64,000 nucleotides of DNA from Pollutimonas bauzanensis (GTDB taxonomy: Bacteria > Pseudomonadota > Gammaproteobacteria > Burkholderiales > Burkholderiaceae_B). The DNA is taken from assembly GCF_900129885.1 (NCBI RefSeq), contig NZ_FQXE01000014.1:43081-107080 (forward strand). The letters run 5' to 3'. The translations under genes and the position numbers were made by a program. Numbering within the stretch: the first letter of the stretch is position 1; the number at the start of each line of letters is the position of its first letter. Positions 43,777 through 53,682 of this stretch are shown piece after piece. Under the pieces are notes generated by a model. The model had not been told where the DNA came from. It saw only the letters and a list, made by a program, of their open reading frames with translations, and ran no database searches.

Positions 43777-43814
43777 ACTCCACCTAAACAGATAAATCGT
43801 CAATTGGAGTGATC

Positions 43815-45002
43815 ATGGATCCGCGAGATAATCCGTTCGTACCAGGCGCCGGTACTCCCCCGCCGGAGCTGGCTGGCCGTCATGATGTGTTGGAACGTGC
43901 AGAAATCGCGCTCACTCGCATTCAACGCGGCAGACCTTCAAAAAGCCTTATCGTAGTGGGTCTGCGAGGAGTTGGGAAAACGGTGTTGTTGGTTCGTTTT
44001 CAAGACCAAGCCGAACGGCAAGGATATCAAGCGACGTTGATTGAGGCGCATGAAGGGAAAAGCCTTCCTGAGCTTTTAATACCTCCCTTACGGAAAATGC
44101 TCTATTCCTTGAGTGTTACCGCTGCCGCAGGAGAGAAGGGCAGGAAGGCCCTTAGAGCGCTGCGCAGCTTTATCGGGACGGTGAAAGTTTCATATGGTGA
44201 TTTCGAACTAGGTATCGAGCCCGAGAAGGGTGTGGCCGACAGTGGAGACTTGGAAGTCGATCTGGGGGATTTGTTCGTTGCCGTAGGAGAAGCGGCAGCC
44301 GAGCGCGCCACCGCTGTCGCATTATGCATAGATGAAATGCAATATCTCTCCAGCAAGGAGTTCAGCGCGCTAATTATGGCGGTTCATAAGGTGTCACAGC
44401 GCAACTTGCCGCTAGTCATCGTTGGAGCAGGCTTGCCGCAAATTCTTGGCTTGGCGGGACAATCTAAATCATACGCTGAGCGATTATTTGATTATCCCAG
44501 CGTGGGGGCGCTTAGTAGTGAGGACGCTAAAGCGGCCCTGGTCGCTCCAGCGGCGGCAACGGGAGTGGAGTTTGCTTCCGCTGCACTCGATAAGATCGTG
44601 TCATTGACCAAGGGCTATCCATATTTTCTTCAGCAATGGGGTTATGAGGTCTGGAATATCGCGGCGGAATCGCCTATTAGTTTATTGGATGTAGAGGTCG
44701 CGACAAACGCCGCGATTCGCGCTTTGGACGAGAGTTTTTTCAGGGTTCGATTCGACCGGTGCACGCCTTCGGAAAAACGTTACATGCGTGCCCTCGCTCA
44801 ACTTGGAGAAGGGTCGAAGCGTTCTGGAGATGTAGCGGAGGCCTTAAACGTCAAAGTCACCAGCATTGGCCCAACGAGATCCAAACTCATTCTCAAAGGA
44901 ATGATATACAGCCCCCAGCATGGTGAAACGGCTTTTACTGTCCCATTATTTGACGAATATATGCGGCGCGTCATGCCGGGGGAAGACTGGCGCCATGTGT
45001 AG
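43815..45002 (+). CDS. P-loop ATPase with C-terminal winged helix, atypical composition
   Basis: 395 residues. N-terminal DNPFVPGAGTPPPELAGRHDVLERA, Walker A IVVGLRGVGKTVLLVRF near 45, Walker B TAVALCIDEMQYLSSKEF near 170, sensor-like PLVIVGAGLPQILG near 200, lid helices, and a wHTH-like C-terminus (TPSEKRYMRALAQLGEGSKRSGDVAEALNVKVTSIGPTRSKLILKGMIYS) at about 318-370. This is the ORC/Cdc6- and STAND-like AAA ATPase group. The gene is clearly less GC-rich than its neighbours. GGAG lies five bases before ATG 43815. No partner enzyme adjoins it; defence or plasmid-derived origin is possible. Confidence 0.8.
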   Translation: MDPRDNPFVPGAGTPPPELAGRHDVLERAEIALTRIQRGRPSKSLIVVGLRGVGKTVLLVRFQDQAERQGYQATLIEAHEGKSLPELLIPPLRKMLYSLSVTAAAGEKGRKALRALRSFIGTVKVSYGDFELGIEPEKGVADSGDLEVDLGDLFVAVGEAAAERATAVALCIDEMQYLSSKEFSALIMAVHKVSQRNLPLVIVGAGLPQILGLAGQSKSYAERLFDYPSVGALSSEDAKAALVAPAAATGVEFASAALDKIVSLTKGYPYFLQQWGYEVWNIAAESPISLLDVEVATNAAIRALDESFFRVRFDRCTPSEKRYMRALAQLGEGSKRSGDVAEALNVKVTSIGPTRSKLILKGMIYSPQHGETAFTVPLFDEYMRRVMPGEDWRHV

Positions 45003-45220
45003 TTTCTGAAACCCTTCAGAAGCCCAACTCCCCAGGCACGTTCCATGTCTGTACTATTCGCAGGTTTTTGCCCTAAGCCGTAAGGCCGGTGGCTGCGCGC
45101 ATTCGCCTTGACTAGACTTTGCTGACGCGAGCCGGTGTTTCATGCCGGGAATCGAAGATCGCCATGGCGATCCCGCCTGTATCCGCTGGCTTGCGACCGG
45201 TTATCGGAGGGGAGGTCGGT

Positions 45221-47302
45221 ATGCGGTTGGTCCTAGTTGCTATGGTATGCGCCACCCTGCCGCTTCCCCTGGCGGGCCATGCCGCGTCCACCCAGGCCGA
45301 ACTCGCGAAAATGCTCAAGGAGCAGCAGCGCGCCTTGCTGCAGGAACAGGCCCAGGCCCTCCGGGACGCCAGGAACGAGGCGGCGCGGGTTCAGCGCGAG
45401 CAGCAGCAGGAGAAGGCCCGGGCGGACCGGGAGGCCAGGCAGCGGGAGGCCCAGATCAAGCGGGATGCCCAGCAAAAAGAAGCCCAGATCAAGCGGGCGG
45501 ACCAGCAAAAGGAAGCCCAGGCCAAGCGGGCGGCCGAGCAACAGGCGAACCGGGAGCTGCAGGCCCAGCGCCAAAAGGAGCACCAGGCGCGCCAGGCCGC
45601 GCTGGCGCAGCGGCGCATCGACGAACGGCGCAAGGCCTGCGAGCCCGCCGAAGCCTGGCTGGAAGATGGGCCGGTGGCCTCCGTCCTGGGCGCCGACGGC
45701 CGCGTGTCGGCCGCCGCCCAGGAAGCCGCGGCCGTCGCTTTGCTGTCGCATGGCCGCTTCGAGAGGGCGTTCGGGCGGACTTACGAGAGCATGACGCAAG
45801 AGGAGATTTTTGCGCTCGGCCGGCAAGTGGGATCGTGCTTCGGCCAGCCGGACGGCCCATTGGTCCGCCTTTCCCTGGCGCAAAAAATGGCGGCGAGCGC
45901 CGCGCTGAACGGATATAGACAACAGCTTTACCTGCAGGGGCTGGAACGGGTGCGCGCGGCGCAGGAAACCCTGGGCAGCGTTGCGCAGCAACTGGATGCG
46001 CTCGCGCCGGACAAGGCCGGCTACGACAAACTGGGCCAACTGGAATCCAGGGGCCTGGCGCTCTTGTCGCTGGGGTCGGCTCCGGCCGTCGAGCGCTTCA
46101 AGGAGGCGCTTGCCGGGGCGGACGCGCGGGTGGCCCTGCCCGTGGAGCAGGAGCTGGTACGCCAGGCCATAAGCGCAGCGGACGGCGTACAAGGGCTGCT
46201 GGCGCTGGATGCGCTGCGCGCCAGCATGTACAGGCAGCCTTCCCTCGCGGGGGCCGCCCCCGGAGCCAAGGCGGCACGGCATGCCCACGCCGAGGCCATT
46301 ACTGTGCGGATCGACGAGCTCGCCGCCGGGATAGCGGATATCGAGCGGCAGCGCATCGATGCGCTGGGCAGTGGTCTGACCGGCCTGGAGCGCGGATTGC
46401 AATGGCAGGCCGACTACAAGGCGCGCCTGGCGCACTTGTCGGGACGGGTCAAGGCGCTGGCCGATTTGCCGCGCTATTTCCGGGAAAGGCGCCTGGCCCT
46501 GCTGGAGGCTGGCGGCCCGGCGCTGGCGCGAGCCGTGGCGGACAGCAAGGACGAACAGGATTTGCAGGCCCTCCAGGCCAGGTATCTGCTGGCCGGCGAC
46601 GAAACCACGGTGCCCGGGACGCGGATATTGACCGCTGTGGCCGACCAGCGCCGCGAGCTCGAGAAGCGGGCGGCGCTGGGGCGGCGCCCGCAGGAGGACA
46701 GGGCGGAGCTGGCATCGGGCGGTCCGGCGCCAGCATCCCTGGCGGCCGGCGCTCCTGCCGGGGATGCCGTTGCTCCAGGTACTTCCGGTGCTTCCGGTGC
46801 TTCCGGTGCTTCCGGTGCTTCCGGTGCTTCCAGTGCTTCCAGTGCTTCCAGTGCTTCCAGTGCTTCCGGCGCTGGCGTTTCATCGCCCGGCGAGCCGTCC
46901 GAGGAAACGATGTATGACTTGATACGGACGGTGCTGGATCAGGGGGCGCGCAAGCAGGCCGAGATGCTGTCGCAGTGCCAGGGCGATGGCCTGCGTCCCG
47001 GCGACCCGGCGATGAATTATGTGTGCGCGATTGTGCTGCTAGGCAAAGGCATACAGAGCGGCACTCTCGCGCCCGACAAGCCCGCCAGGATACTGAAGTT
47101 TGAAAAGCTGGGGTGCGCGCCGGCGATGGGCAAGGCCGGCTACATCTGCGACTATGAGCTGGCGGTGGAGAAGAACCTGAATCCCGCTTTGGTCGGCCCG
47201 CAGGCAAAGCGGCTGCTGGAAGGCCCCTCGGCCAAGCAGGCCCGCTTCCTGCAAGGGCGCGACGGATGGCGGATTTTCTATACGGAAGACGCCGTGCGGT
47301 AG
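45221..47302 (+). CDS. Large exported coiled-coil protein with in-frame repeats, unknown function
   Basis: 693 residues. Signal peptide (VLVAMVCATLPLPLAGHAA) cut near 21; long coiled coil at about 25-145 rich in Glu/Gln/Lys/Arg, with three 11-residue repeats (EAQIKRDAQQK type) at 76-108; a helical middle; a Gly/Ala/Ser tandem repeat at 520-549; and a globular C-terminal part (about 560-690) with several cysteines (CQGDGLRPG, YVCAIVLLG, GCAPAMGKAGYICDYE). ATG 45221 has GGAGGGGAGGT upstream; the frame runs 34 codons further but lacks a signal there. A periplasmic structural or envelope role is only a guess. Confidence 0.78.
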   Translation: MRLVLVAMVCATLPLPLAGHAASTQAELAKMLKEQQRALLQEQAQALRDARNEAARVQREQQQEKARADREARQREAQIKRDAQQKEAQIKRADQQKEAQAKRAAEQQANRELQAQRQKEHQARQAALAQRRIDERRKACEPAEAWLEDGPVASVLGADGRVSAAAQEAAAVALLSHGRFERAFGRTYESMTQEEIFALGRQVGSCFGQPDGPLVRLSLAQKMAASAALNGYRQQLYLQGLERVRAAQETLGSVAQQLDALAPDKAGYDKLGQLESRGLALLSLGSAPAVERFKEALAGADARVALPVEQELVRQAISAADGVQGLLALDALRASMYRQPSLAGAAPGAKAARHAHAEAITVRIDELAAGIADIERQRIDALGSGLTGLERGLQWQADYKARLAHLSGRVKALADLPRYFRERRLALLEAGGPALARAVADSKDEQDLQALQARYLLAGDETTVPGTRILTAVADQRRELEKRAALGRRPQEDRAELASGGPAPASLAAGAPAGDAVAPGTSGASGASGASGASGASSASSASSASSASGAGVSSPGEPSEETMYDLIRTVLDQGARKQAEMLSQCQGDGLRPGDPAMNYVCAIVLLGKGIQSGTLAPDKPARILKFEKLGCAPAMGKAGYICDYELAVEKNLNPALVGPQAKRLLEGPSAKQARFLQGRDGWRIFYTEDAVR
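45446..45544 (+). repeat. Three 33-bp tandem repeats in the coiled-coil gene
   Basis: Units 45446-45478, 45479-45511 and 45512-45544 encode EAQIKRDAQQK, EAQIKRADQQK and EAQAKRAAEQQ. An 11-residue period is the hendecad geometry of right-handed coiled coils. Repeat number change would stay in frame. Confidence 0.85.
46778..46867 (+). repeat. Ten 9-bp tandem repeats (GGTGCTTCC/AGTGCTTCC)
   Basis: One GGTACTTCC, five GGTGCTTCC and four AGTGCTTCC units encode GTS, five GAS and four SAS tripeptides. The run is nearly perfect at the DNA level, so it is prone to slippage; 9-bp steps keep the frame and would only change linker length. Confidence 0.9.
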
Positions 47303-47342
47303 AGGCTAGCGCGCATCGCTGGCGCGGCTGATTCCGGCGCGG

Positions 47343-47936
47343 CTATTTTTTCGAAACGTAGCGATTGCCCTCTATATAGAAGCGCAGCAGCTTGCCGGCC
47401 CATTCGCCGGCGTAGTCCACGCCGATCCGGGGGCGCTGCACGATATGCATGGCTTCCTGCATCGGCGGCTGAGCGATATGGAAATCATCGCTGCACAAGT
47501 CGTGGCCGTAGTGGCTGCGGTCCACGCCCATTGCCTTGCACAGCCGCCCCGGCCCTTTGGTGTTGTCGGCCAAGTTGGCGACGGGCTCCAGGGCGCGCAA
47601 CAACACCGCGGCGCCCGTGCCGTCGGGCTCGGTGACGACATTCATGCAGTGATGCATGCCGTAGATCAGGTACACATAGGCGTAGCCCGGCGGGCCGTAC
47701 ATGACCTGGGTGCGCGATGTGATGCCTTTCGAGCTATGGGCCGCCAGGTCATGCGGGCCCAGATAGGCCTCGACTTCGACGATTTTCCCAATGCGTTCGG
47801 TATCGCCGACCTTGTGCACCAGCAGCTTGCCCAGCAATTCATGCGCCACCAGTGTGGTATCCCTGCTATAAAACTCTCGGTTCAGTATTTGCATGCGTAA
47901 TAATTTCTTGACTATGGGCTGGCCTAAGCGTAGCAT
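47343..47936 (-). CDS. 3-methyladenine DNA glycosylase, Mpg/AAG type
   Basis: 183-197 residues. AAG-fold markers: NREFYSRDTTLVAHELLGKLLVHKVG, EVEAYLGPHDLAAHSSKGIT with the catalytic glutamate, MYGPPGYAYVYLIYGMHHCMNVVTEPDGTGAAVLLRALEP and a GPGRLCKAMGVDRSHYGHDL stretch. It removes alkylated and deaminated purines. This is a different fold from the AlkA-type enzyme earlier in the window. Start may be 47936 or 47894 (MQILNREFY); neither has a clear Shine-Dalgarno. Confidence 0.92.
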   Translation of the reverse strand: MLRLGQPIVKKLLRMQILNREFYSRDTTLVAHELLGKLLVHKVGDTERIGKIVEVEAYLGPHDLAAHSSKGITSRTQVMYGPPGYAYVYLIYGMHHCMNVVTEPDGTGAAVLLRALEPVANLADNTKGPGRLCKAMGVDRSHYGHDLCSDDFHIAQPPMQEAMHIVQRPRIGVDYAGEWAGKLLRFYIEGNRYVSKK

Positions 47937-47977
47937 TAGCCGTTAGATTTTCAAGTTCGTTGAAGTTAGTACAAGTG

Positions 47978-48025
47978 AAGTACCAGGAAACAGTACTTTT
48001 TTGCTCAAATCTCTACACCTTGACA
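47978..48025 (+). promoter_or_regulatory. 5' region of the cold-shock gene
   Basis: A short stem AAGTAC (47978-47983)/GTACTT (47993-47998) followed by a T-run and a TTGACA -35-like box (48020-48025) lie upstream of cspA. About 130 bases of AT-rich leader is normal for csp genes, whose long 5' UTR controls translation in the cold. A -10 box at the right spacing is not convincing. Confidence 0.4.
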
Positions 48026-48071
48026 GTCTTCTATAGAGCATATCGCTCGTCTTTTTAGGGATTGCAAAAAA

Positions 48072-48281
48072 ATGCAAACAGAAACTGGTATTGTAAAGTG
48101 GTTCAACAACGAAAAGGGCTTTGGTTTCATCAAGCCTGAATCGGGTGGCAAGGACTTGTTCGCGCACCACACCGACATCATCGGCACCGGCTTCAAGTCG
48201 CTCGAAGAAAACCAACGCGTTTCTTTCGTAGCCGCCGAAGGCCAAAAAGGCCCCCAAGCCAAATCGATCCAAGCTATCTAA
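48072..48281 (+). CDS. cspA: CspA-family cold-shock protein
   Basis: 69-residue single cold-shock domain. RNP1 is [12 protein letters not shown] (about 12-23) and RNP2 DLFAHHTDI (about 28-36, HH where most have VHF). It binds single-stranded RNA/DNA and melts mRNA structure. The A/T-rich leader and the strong terminator downstream are typical of csp genes. The paralogue number cannot be told from one gene. Confidence 0.95.
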   Translation: MQTETGIVKWFNNEKGFGFIKPESGGKDLFAHHTDIIGTGFKSLEENQRVSFVAAEGQKGPQAKSIQAI

Positions 48282-48300
48282 ACACAGCTTGCCAGATTGA

Positions 48301-48328
48301 AAAAAACCCGCCGCGAGGCGGGTTTTTT
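48301..48328. terminator. Bidirectional terminator between cspA and the deaminase gene
   Basis: AAAAAA-CCCGCC, GCGA loop, GGCGGG-TTTTTT: a perfect hairpin with T-runs in both orientations, serving cspA (+) and the convergent deaminase gene (-). Confidence 0.93.
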
Positions 48329-48346
48329 GCTGCCGGGGCGCCTTTT

Positions 48347-50075
<1,729 letters not shown>

Positions 50076-50088
50076 GATGTTCTACATC

Positions 50089-50139
50089 TAGGGTTATCAC
50101 TTAGGGTTATCACCAACTGTGATCTGTGATCTCAGTTGG
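50089..50139. promoter_or_regulatory. Repeat-rich divergent control region (candidate GntR operators)
   Basis: TAGGGTTATCAC occurs twice in direct orientation (50089-50100 and 50102-50113, 13-base period). It runs into the inverted repeat ATCAC-CAACT-GTGAT (50109-50123), a doubled TGTGATC, and an outer inverted pair CCAACTG (50113-50119)/CAGTTGG (50133-50139). A TAGTATAAC stretch follows as a possible -10 for the rightward operon. Such density fits regulator binding; direct proof is lacking. Confidence 0.6.
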
Positions 50140-50269
50140 ATAGTATAACGAGGAAAATGGCACGACAAGTAAACCATACGCCTCGCACCGGGGCGTCGCG
50201 CGCGAATTCAATTTATTAATAAACCTGGATTTCCACAAGGAAACACTTTGGCTTTGACGAGAGGCGGTT

Positions 50270-51052
50270 ATGTTTGAAGATGTGAGCATGAAGGGCAAGA
50301 AAATCCTGATCACGGCGGGAGCCAGCGGCCTGGGGCTGGAAATGGCCCATGTGTTCTCCGCGGCGGGTTCCGAAGTGTTCATTTGCGATATCGATGAAGC
50401 GCTGCTGGCGCAGGCCAAGGCGCAATACCCGCAAATCCATACCGCGGTGGCGGACGTCGCCGATGAAAGCAGCGTGGCGGCCCTGTTCGGCAAGGTCCAG
50501 GAGGTTTTCGGCGCGCTGGACGTTCTGATCAACAATGCCGGCATCGCGGGGCCCACCGGCTACGTCGAGACGCTGGAAAAAGCCGACTGGGACAAGACCC
50601 TGGCGGTCAATATCACGGGGCAGTTTCTTTGCGCCCGGCTGGCCATTCCTCTGCTCAAGAAAGCGCAGGCGGGGGTCATGATCAATATGTCGTCGGCCGC
50701 CGGGCATCTGGGCTTCGCCGGCCGGGCGGCCTATGCGGCCTCGAAATGGGCCGTGGTCGGCTTTACCAAGAGCCTGGCCATAGAGCTGGGCAAATACGGC
50801 GTACGTGTCAATGCCATCCTGCCGGGGGCTGTGGAAGGGCCGCGCATCAGGGCGGTGATCGCCGCCAAGGCGCAGACGCTGGGCAAGCCGGTCCAGGACG
50901 TGGCGCTGGGGTACGAGCAGCAGGCGTCGCTGGGCCGCATGGTGTCGGCCCGCGACATCGCCAACATGGCCTTGTTCACCGCCAGCGCCGCGGCGGCCAG
51001 CGTGAGCGGCCAGGCCCTGGTGGTGGACGGGCATACCCAGGCGCTGATTTGA
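50270..51052 (+). CDS. Short-chain dehydrogenase/reductase
   Basis: 260 residues. NAD(P) motif ITAGASGLGLEMAHVF near 12, NNAGIAGPTGY near 89, active-site SSAAGHLGFAGRAAYAASKWAVVG with Ser, Tyr and Lys near 145-162. AspX in FICDIDEALL suggests NAD rather than NADP. First gene of a three-gene operon with a BKACE enzyme and a second SDR. Start ATG 50270; an in-frame ATG at 50288 is possible. Confidence 0.92.
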   Translation: MFEDVSMKGKKILITAGASGLGLEMAHVFSAAGSEVFICDIDEALLAQAKAQYPQIHTAVADVADESSVAALFGKVQEVFGALDVLINNAGIAGPTGYVETLEKADWDKTLAVNITGQFLCARLAIPLLKKAQAGVMINMSSAAGHLGFAGRAAYAASKWAVVGFTKSLAIELGKYGVRVNAILPGAVEGPRIRAVIAAKAQTLGKPVQDVALGYEQQASLGRMVSARDIANMALFTASAAAASVSGQALVVDGHTQALI

Positions 51053-51128
51053 CATGGCGCATCCAGCCAGGCGCCGATTGCGGCAGATCGAATCGAACTG
51101 ATACGTCCATTACAGAGGAAAATGCATT

Positions 51129-52061
51129 ATGGCAAGCAAGAAGAAAGTGGTCATCACCTGCGCGGTAACCGGCGCCATTCACACTCCCAGCATGTCGCCC
51201 TATCTGCCCGTGACGGCGGATGAAATCGCCGATGCGGCGATCGCCGCGGCCGAGGCCGGCGCCGCGGTGCTGCATCTGCATGCGCGCGACCCGGACAACG
51301 GCAAGCCCTCGCAAGACCCGGATCTGTTCAGACCGTTCCTGGAGAAAATCAAGGCCAGCACCAATGCAGTGGTCAATATCACGACTGGCGGCAGCCCGCA
51401 CATGACAGTCGAGGAGCGCATGCGCCCGGCCATGACCTTCAAGCCCGAGCTGGCGTCCCTGAACATGGGATCGATGAATTTCGGCCTGTTCCCCATGCTC
51501 GGGCGCTTCAAGACCTTCGAGCACGAGTGGGAACGCGAGCATCTGGAAAACAGCAGGGACCTGATCTTCAAGAATACGTACAAGGATATCGAGGCCATCC
51601 TCAGGAAGGGGACGGAAAACGGCACCCGCTTCGAATTCGAATGCTACGACATCAGCCATCTCTACAACCTGGCCCATTTCGTGGACCGCGGCCTGGTGCA
51701 GAGTCCGCCATTCATCCAGTCGGTTTTCGGCATCCTGGGCGGGATCGGGCCCGATCCCGAAGACCTGATGCATATGCGCCGGACCGCCGACCGGCTGTTC
51801 GGCGACGGCTACCAGTGGTCCATCCTGGGGGCGGGGCGCAACCAGATTCCGCTGGCCACCATGGGCGCCGCCATGGGCTCGAACGTGCGGGTCGGCCTGG
51901 AGGACTCGCTGTGGATAGGCCCCGGCCAGCTGGCCTCGTCCAATGCCGAGCAGGTCGGCCGCATACGGATTATTCTCGAGGCTTTGAATCTCGAGGTGGC
52001 GACGCCGGACGAGGCCCGCGCCATCCTGCACCTGAAGGGCGCCGACAAGGTTGCATTCTGA
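51129..52061 (+). CDS. 3-keto-5-aminohexanoate cleavage enzyme family protein (BKACE)
   Basis: 310 residues, TIM-barrel zinc enzyme. The metal site starts with VLHLHARDPDNGKPSQDPDLF (His 49 and His 51), with TTGGSPHMTVEERM, FEFECYDISHL and VRVGLEDSLWIGPGQLASSNAEQV following. BKACE enzymes condense a beta-keto acid with acetyl-CoA, giving a CoA ester and acetoacetate. Substrates range from 3-keto-5-aminohexanoate to dehydrocarnitine and beta-keto adipate. No kamA/kdd or carnitine dehydrogenase is present, and two SDRs flank it, so the substrate is likely a 3-hydroxy acid oxidised first by an SDR (inference). Confidence 0.92.
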   Translation: MASKKKVVITCAVTGAIHTPSMSPYLPVTADEIADAAIAAAEAGAAVLHLHARDPDNGKPSQDPDLFRPFLEKIKASTNAVVNITTGGSPHMTVEERMRPAMTFKPELASLNMGSMNFGLFPMLGRFKTFEHEWEREHLENSRDLIFKNTYKDIEAILRKGTENGTRFEFECYDISHLYNLAHFVDRGLVQSPPFIQSVFGILGGIGPDPEDLMHMRRTADRLFGDGYQWSILGAGRNQIPLATMGAAMGSNVRVGLEDSLWIGPGQLASSNAEQVGRIRIILEALNLEVATPDEARAILHLKGADKVAF

Positions 52062-52076
52062 TTTCAGGGAGTTCGC

Positions 52077-52832
52077 ATGTTTGATTTATCCGGACAGGTC
52101 GCGCTGATTACCGGCTCGTCGCGCGGGATAGGCCTGGCGGCGGCCCAGGCCCTGGGCCGCCAGGGCGCCACCGTCATCATCAATGGCCGCGACCCCGCGG
52201 TGCTCGAGCAGGCGCGGGAGGGCCTGGCCAGCCAGGGCATCCACGCGCTGGCCCTGCCTTTCGACATCACCGATATCGATCAAGCCGTCCAGGCGGTGGA
52301 CGAGGTGAGCAAGACGGTGGAAAAGATCGACATCCTTTTTTCCAATGCGGGCGTCCAGCATCGGGAAAAGCTGCTGACCTTTCCCTTGCCGGATTTCGAG
52401 CGCGTGGTGTTCGCCAACTTGACCGCCCAGTGGGCCTTGGGCCGGCATATCGCGCGCGGCATGGATGCCCGGGGATACGGGCGCATCATCTTTACCGGAT
52501 CCATCACCGCGCTGCTGGGCCGGCGGGAAATCACCGCCTATACCGCCGCCAAGGCCGCCATGCACGGGCTGGTCAGGCAATGGGCGGCCGAACTGGCCGA
52601 GTCCGGCATTACGGTCAATGCCATCGCGCCCGGTTATATAAAAACCGAGTTGACGACGAAACTATGGAATGATCCCGAGTTCACGGCATGGCTGGAAAAC
52701 CGGGTTCCCCTGAAAAAATGGGGCGACCCCGACGACATCGCCGCGGCCCTGGTGTTTCTTGCCGCCAGGGAGTCCCGGTTCGTGACCGGCCAGGTGCTGG
52801 TCGTCGATGGAGGCATGTCCTCCAGCATGTAG
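52077..52832 (+). CDS. Short-chain dehydrogenase/reductase (gluconate 5-dehydrogenase-like)
   Basis: 251 residues. LITGSSRGIGLAAAQALGRQG near 10-30, SNAGVQHREKLLTFPLPDFERVVFANLTAQW, TGSITALLGRREITAYTAAKAAMHGLVRQWAAEL (Ser, Tyr, Lys) and C-terminal FVTGQVLVVDGGMSSSM. The NAAGVQ-like motif and overall pattern resemble gluconate 5-dehydrogenase (IdnO) and related sugar-acid SDRs, but assignment is weak. It is 15 bases after the BKACE gene and convergent with hexR (4-base gap). Confidence 0.9.
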   Translation: MFDLSGQVALITGSSRGIGLAAAQALGRQGATVIINGRDPAVLEQAREGLASQGIHALALPFDITDIDQAVQAVDEVSKTVEKIDILFSNAGVQHREKLLTFPLPDFERVVFANLTAQWALGRHIARGMDARGYGRIIFTGSITALLGRREITAYTAAKAAMHGLVRQWAAELAESGITVNAIAPGYIKTELTTKLWNDPEFTAWLENRVPLKKWGDPDDIAAALVFLAARESRFVTGQVLVVDGGMSSSM

Positions 52833-52836
52833 CGCA

Positions 52837-53682
52837 TCAGGCCTGCCGGCGCCCGCGCAGGCTGCGCTTGGTTTTTTCCAGGACCAGGCTGACATCGTTG
52901 CCGCGCCTGAGGGCCACGCCCAGGGCCAGCACATCGACCAGCGCCAGGTGCACCAGGCGCGATATCATGGGACTGTAGATCTCCGTGTCTTCCTGGGTGT
53001 CGGCGCGCAGCATGACGGTGGCCAGTTGCGCCAAAGGGGTATTCGACGCGGTAATGGCCACCACCGGGCAGCCATTCTTCAAGGCCAGCTTTACCGCGTC
53101 CAGCAGTTCCCTGGAGCGGCCCGAGTGCGAAATGGCGACCAGCACGTCCCGGGGGCTTAGCAGGGAAGCGGCCATGAGCTGGGTATGAGTATCGGCGTAG
53201 GCCACCGTGGACAGGTCGAAGCGGAAGAATTTGTGCTGCGCGTCGGCCGCCACGATGCCGGAATTGCCGACCCCGTAGAACTCGATGCGCCGCGCTCCCG
53301 CCAGCAAGCCTATGGCGGTGTCGAGGCGTTCGGCGTTGATGTCGTTGCGCACCCGCAGCAAGGCCGAGACGGCGTTGTCCAGCACCTTGGCGGCCAGCAC
53401 GGCGGTGCCGTCGCCGGCGCTCAGCGATGAATGCACATAGGGCACTCCCACCATCAGGCTGGCGGCCAGCTTGATCTTGAAATCTGGCCAGCCGCCGTAG
53501 CCCATGGACCGGCAAAAGCGGATGACGGTGGGCTCGCTGACCTTGGCCAGCCGGGCGACATCGCCCAGCGCCGATTTGGCCACGGCGCGGGTCTGTTCCA
53601 GTATCAACTGCGCCACCTTGCGCTCCGCCGTGCTCAGGCTGGAAAGCTGCTGCCGTATTTGGGCCAGCACGGGTTCATTCAT
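52837..53682 (-). CDS. hexR: HexR-type transcriptional regulator (RpiR family)
   Basis: 281 residues. N-terminal RpiR helix-turn-helix (about 1-75: LSSLSTAERKVAQLILEQTRAVAKSALGDVARLAKVSEPTVIRFCRSMGY region) and C-terminal SIS sugar-phosphate domain (about 120-260; FYGVGNSGIVAADAQHKFFR, VAISHSGRSRELLDA). In Pseudomonas and Shewanella HexR represses zwf and other central carbon genes until KDPG binds. The start ATG 53682 overlaps glk by eight bases; a longer frame reaching 54135 crosses glk and is spurious. It is last in zwf-pgl-glk-hexR. Confidence 0.92.
   Translation of the reverse strand: MNEPVLAQIRQQLSSLSTAERKVAQLILEQTRAVAKSALGDVARLAKVSEPTVIRFCRSMGYGGWPDFKIKLAASLMVGVPYVHSSLSAGDGTAVLAAKVLDNAVSALLRVRNDINAERLDTAIGLLAGARRIEFYGVGNSGIVAADAQHKFFRFDLSTVAYADTHTQLMAASLLSPRDVLVAISHSGRSRELLDAVKLALKNGCPVVAITASNTPLAQLATVMLRADTQEDTEIYSPMISRLVHLALVDVLALGVALRRGNDVSLVLEKTKRSLRGRRQA

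Noticed and set aside
41295-45220. Intact genomic island with attachment sites and integrase
   Set aside because: No integrase or recombinase gene and no duplicate of the tRNA-Arg 3' end could be found, so only a decayed islet is claimed.
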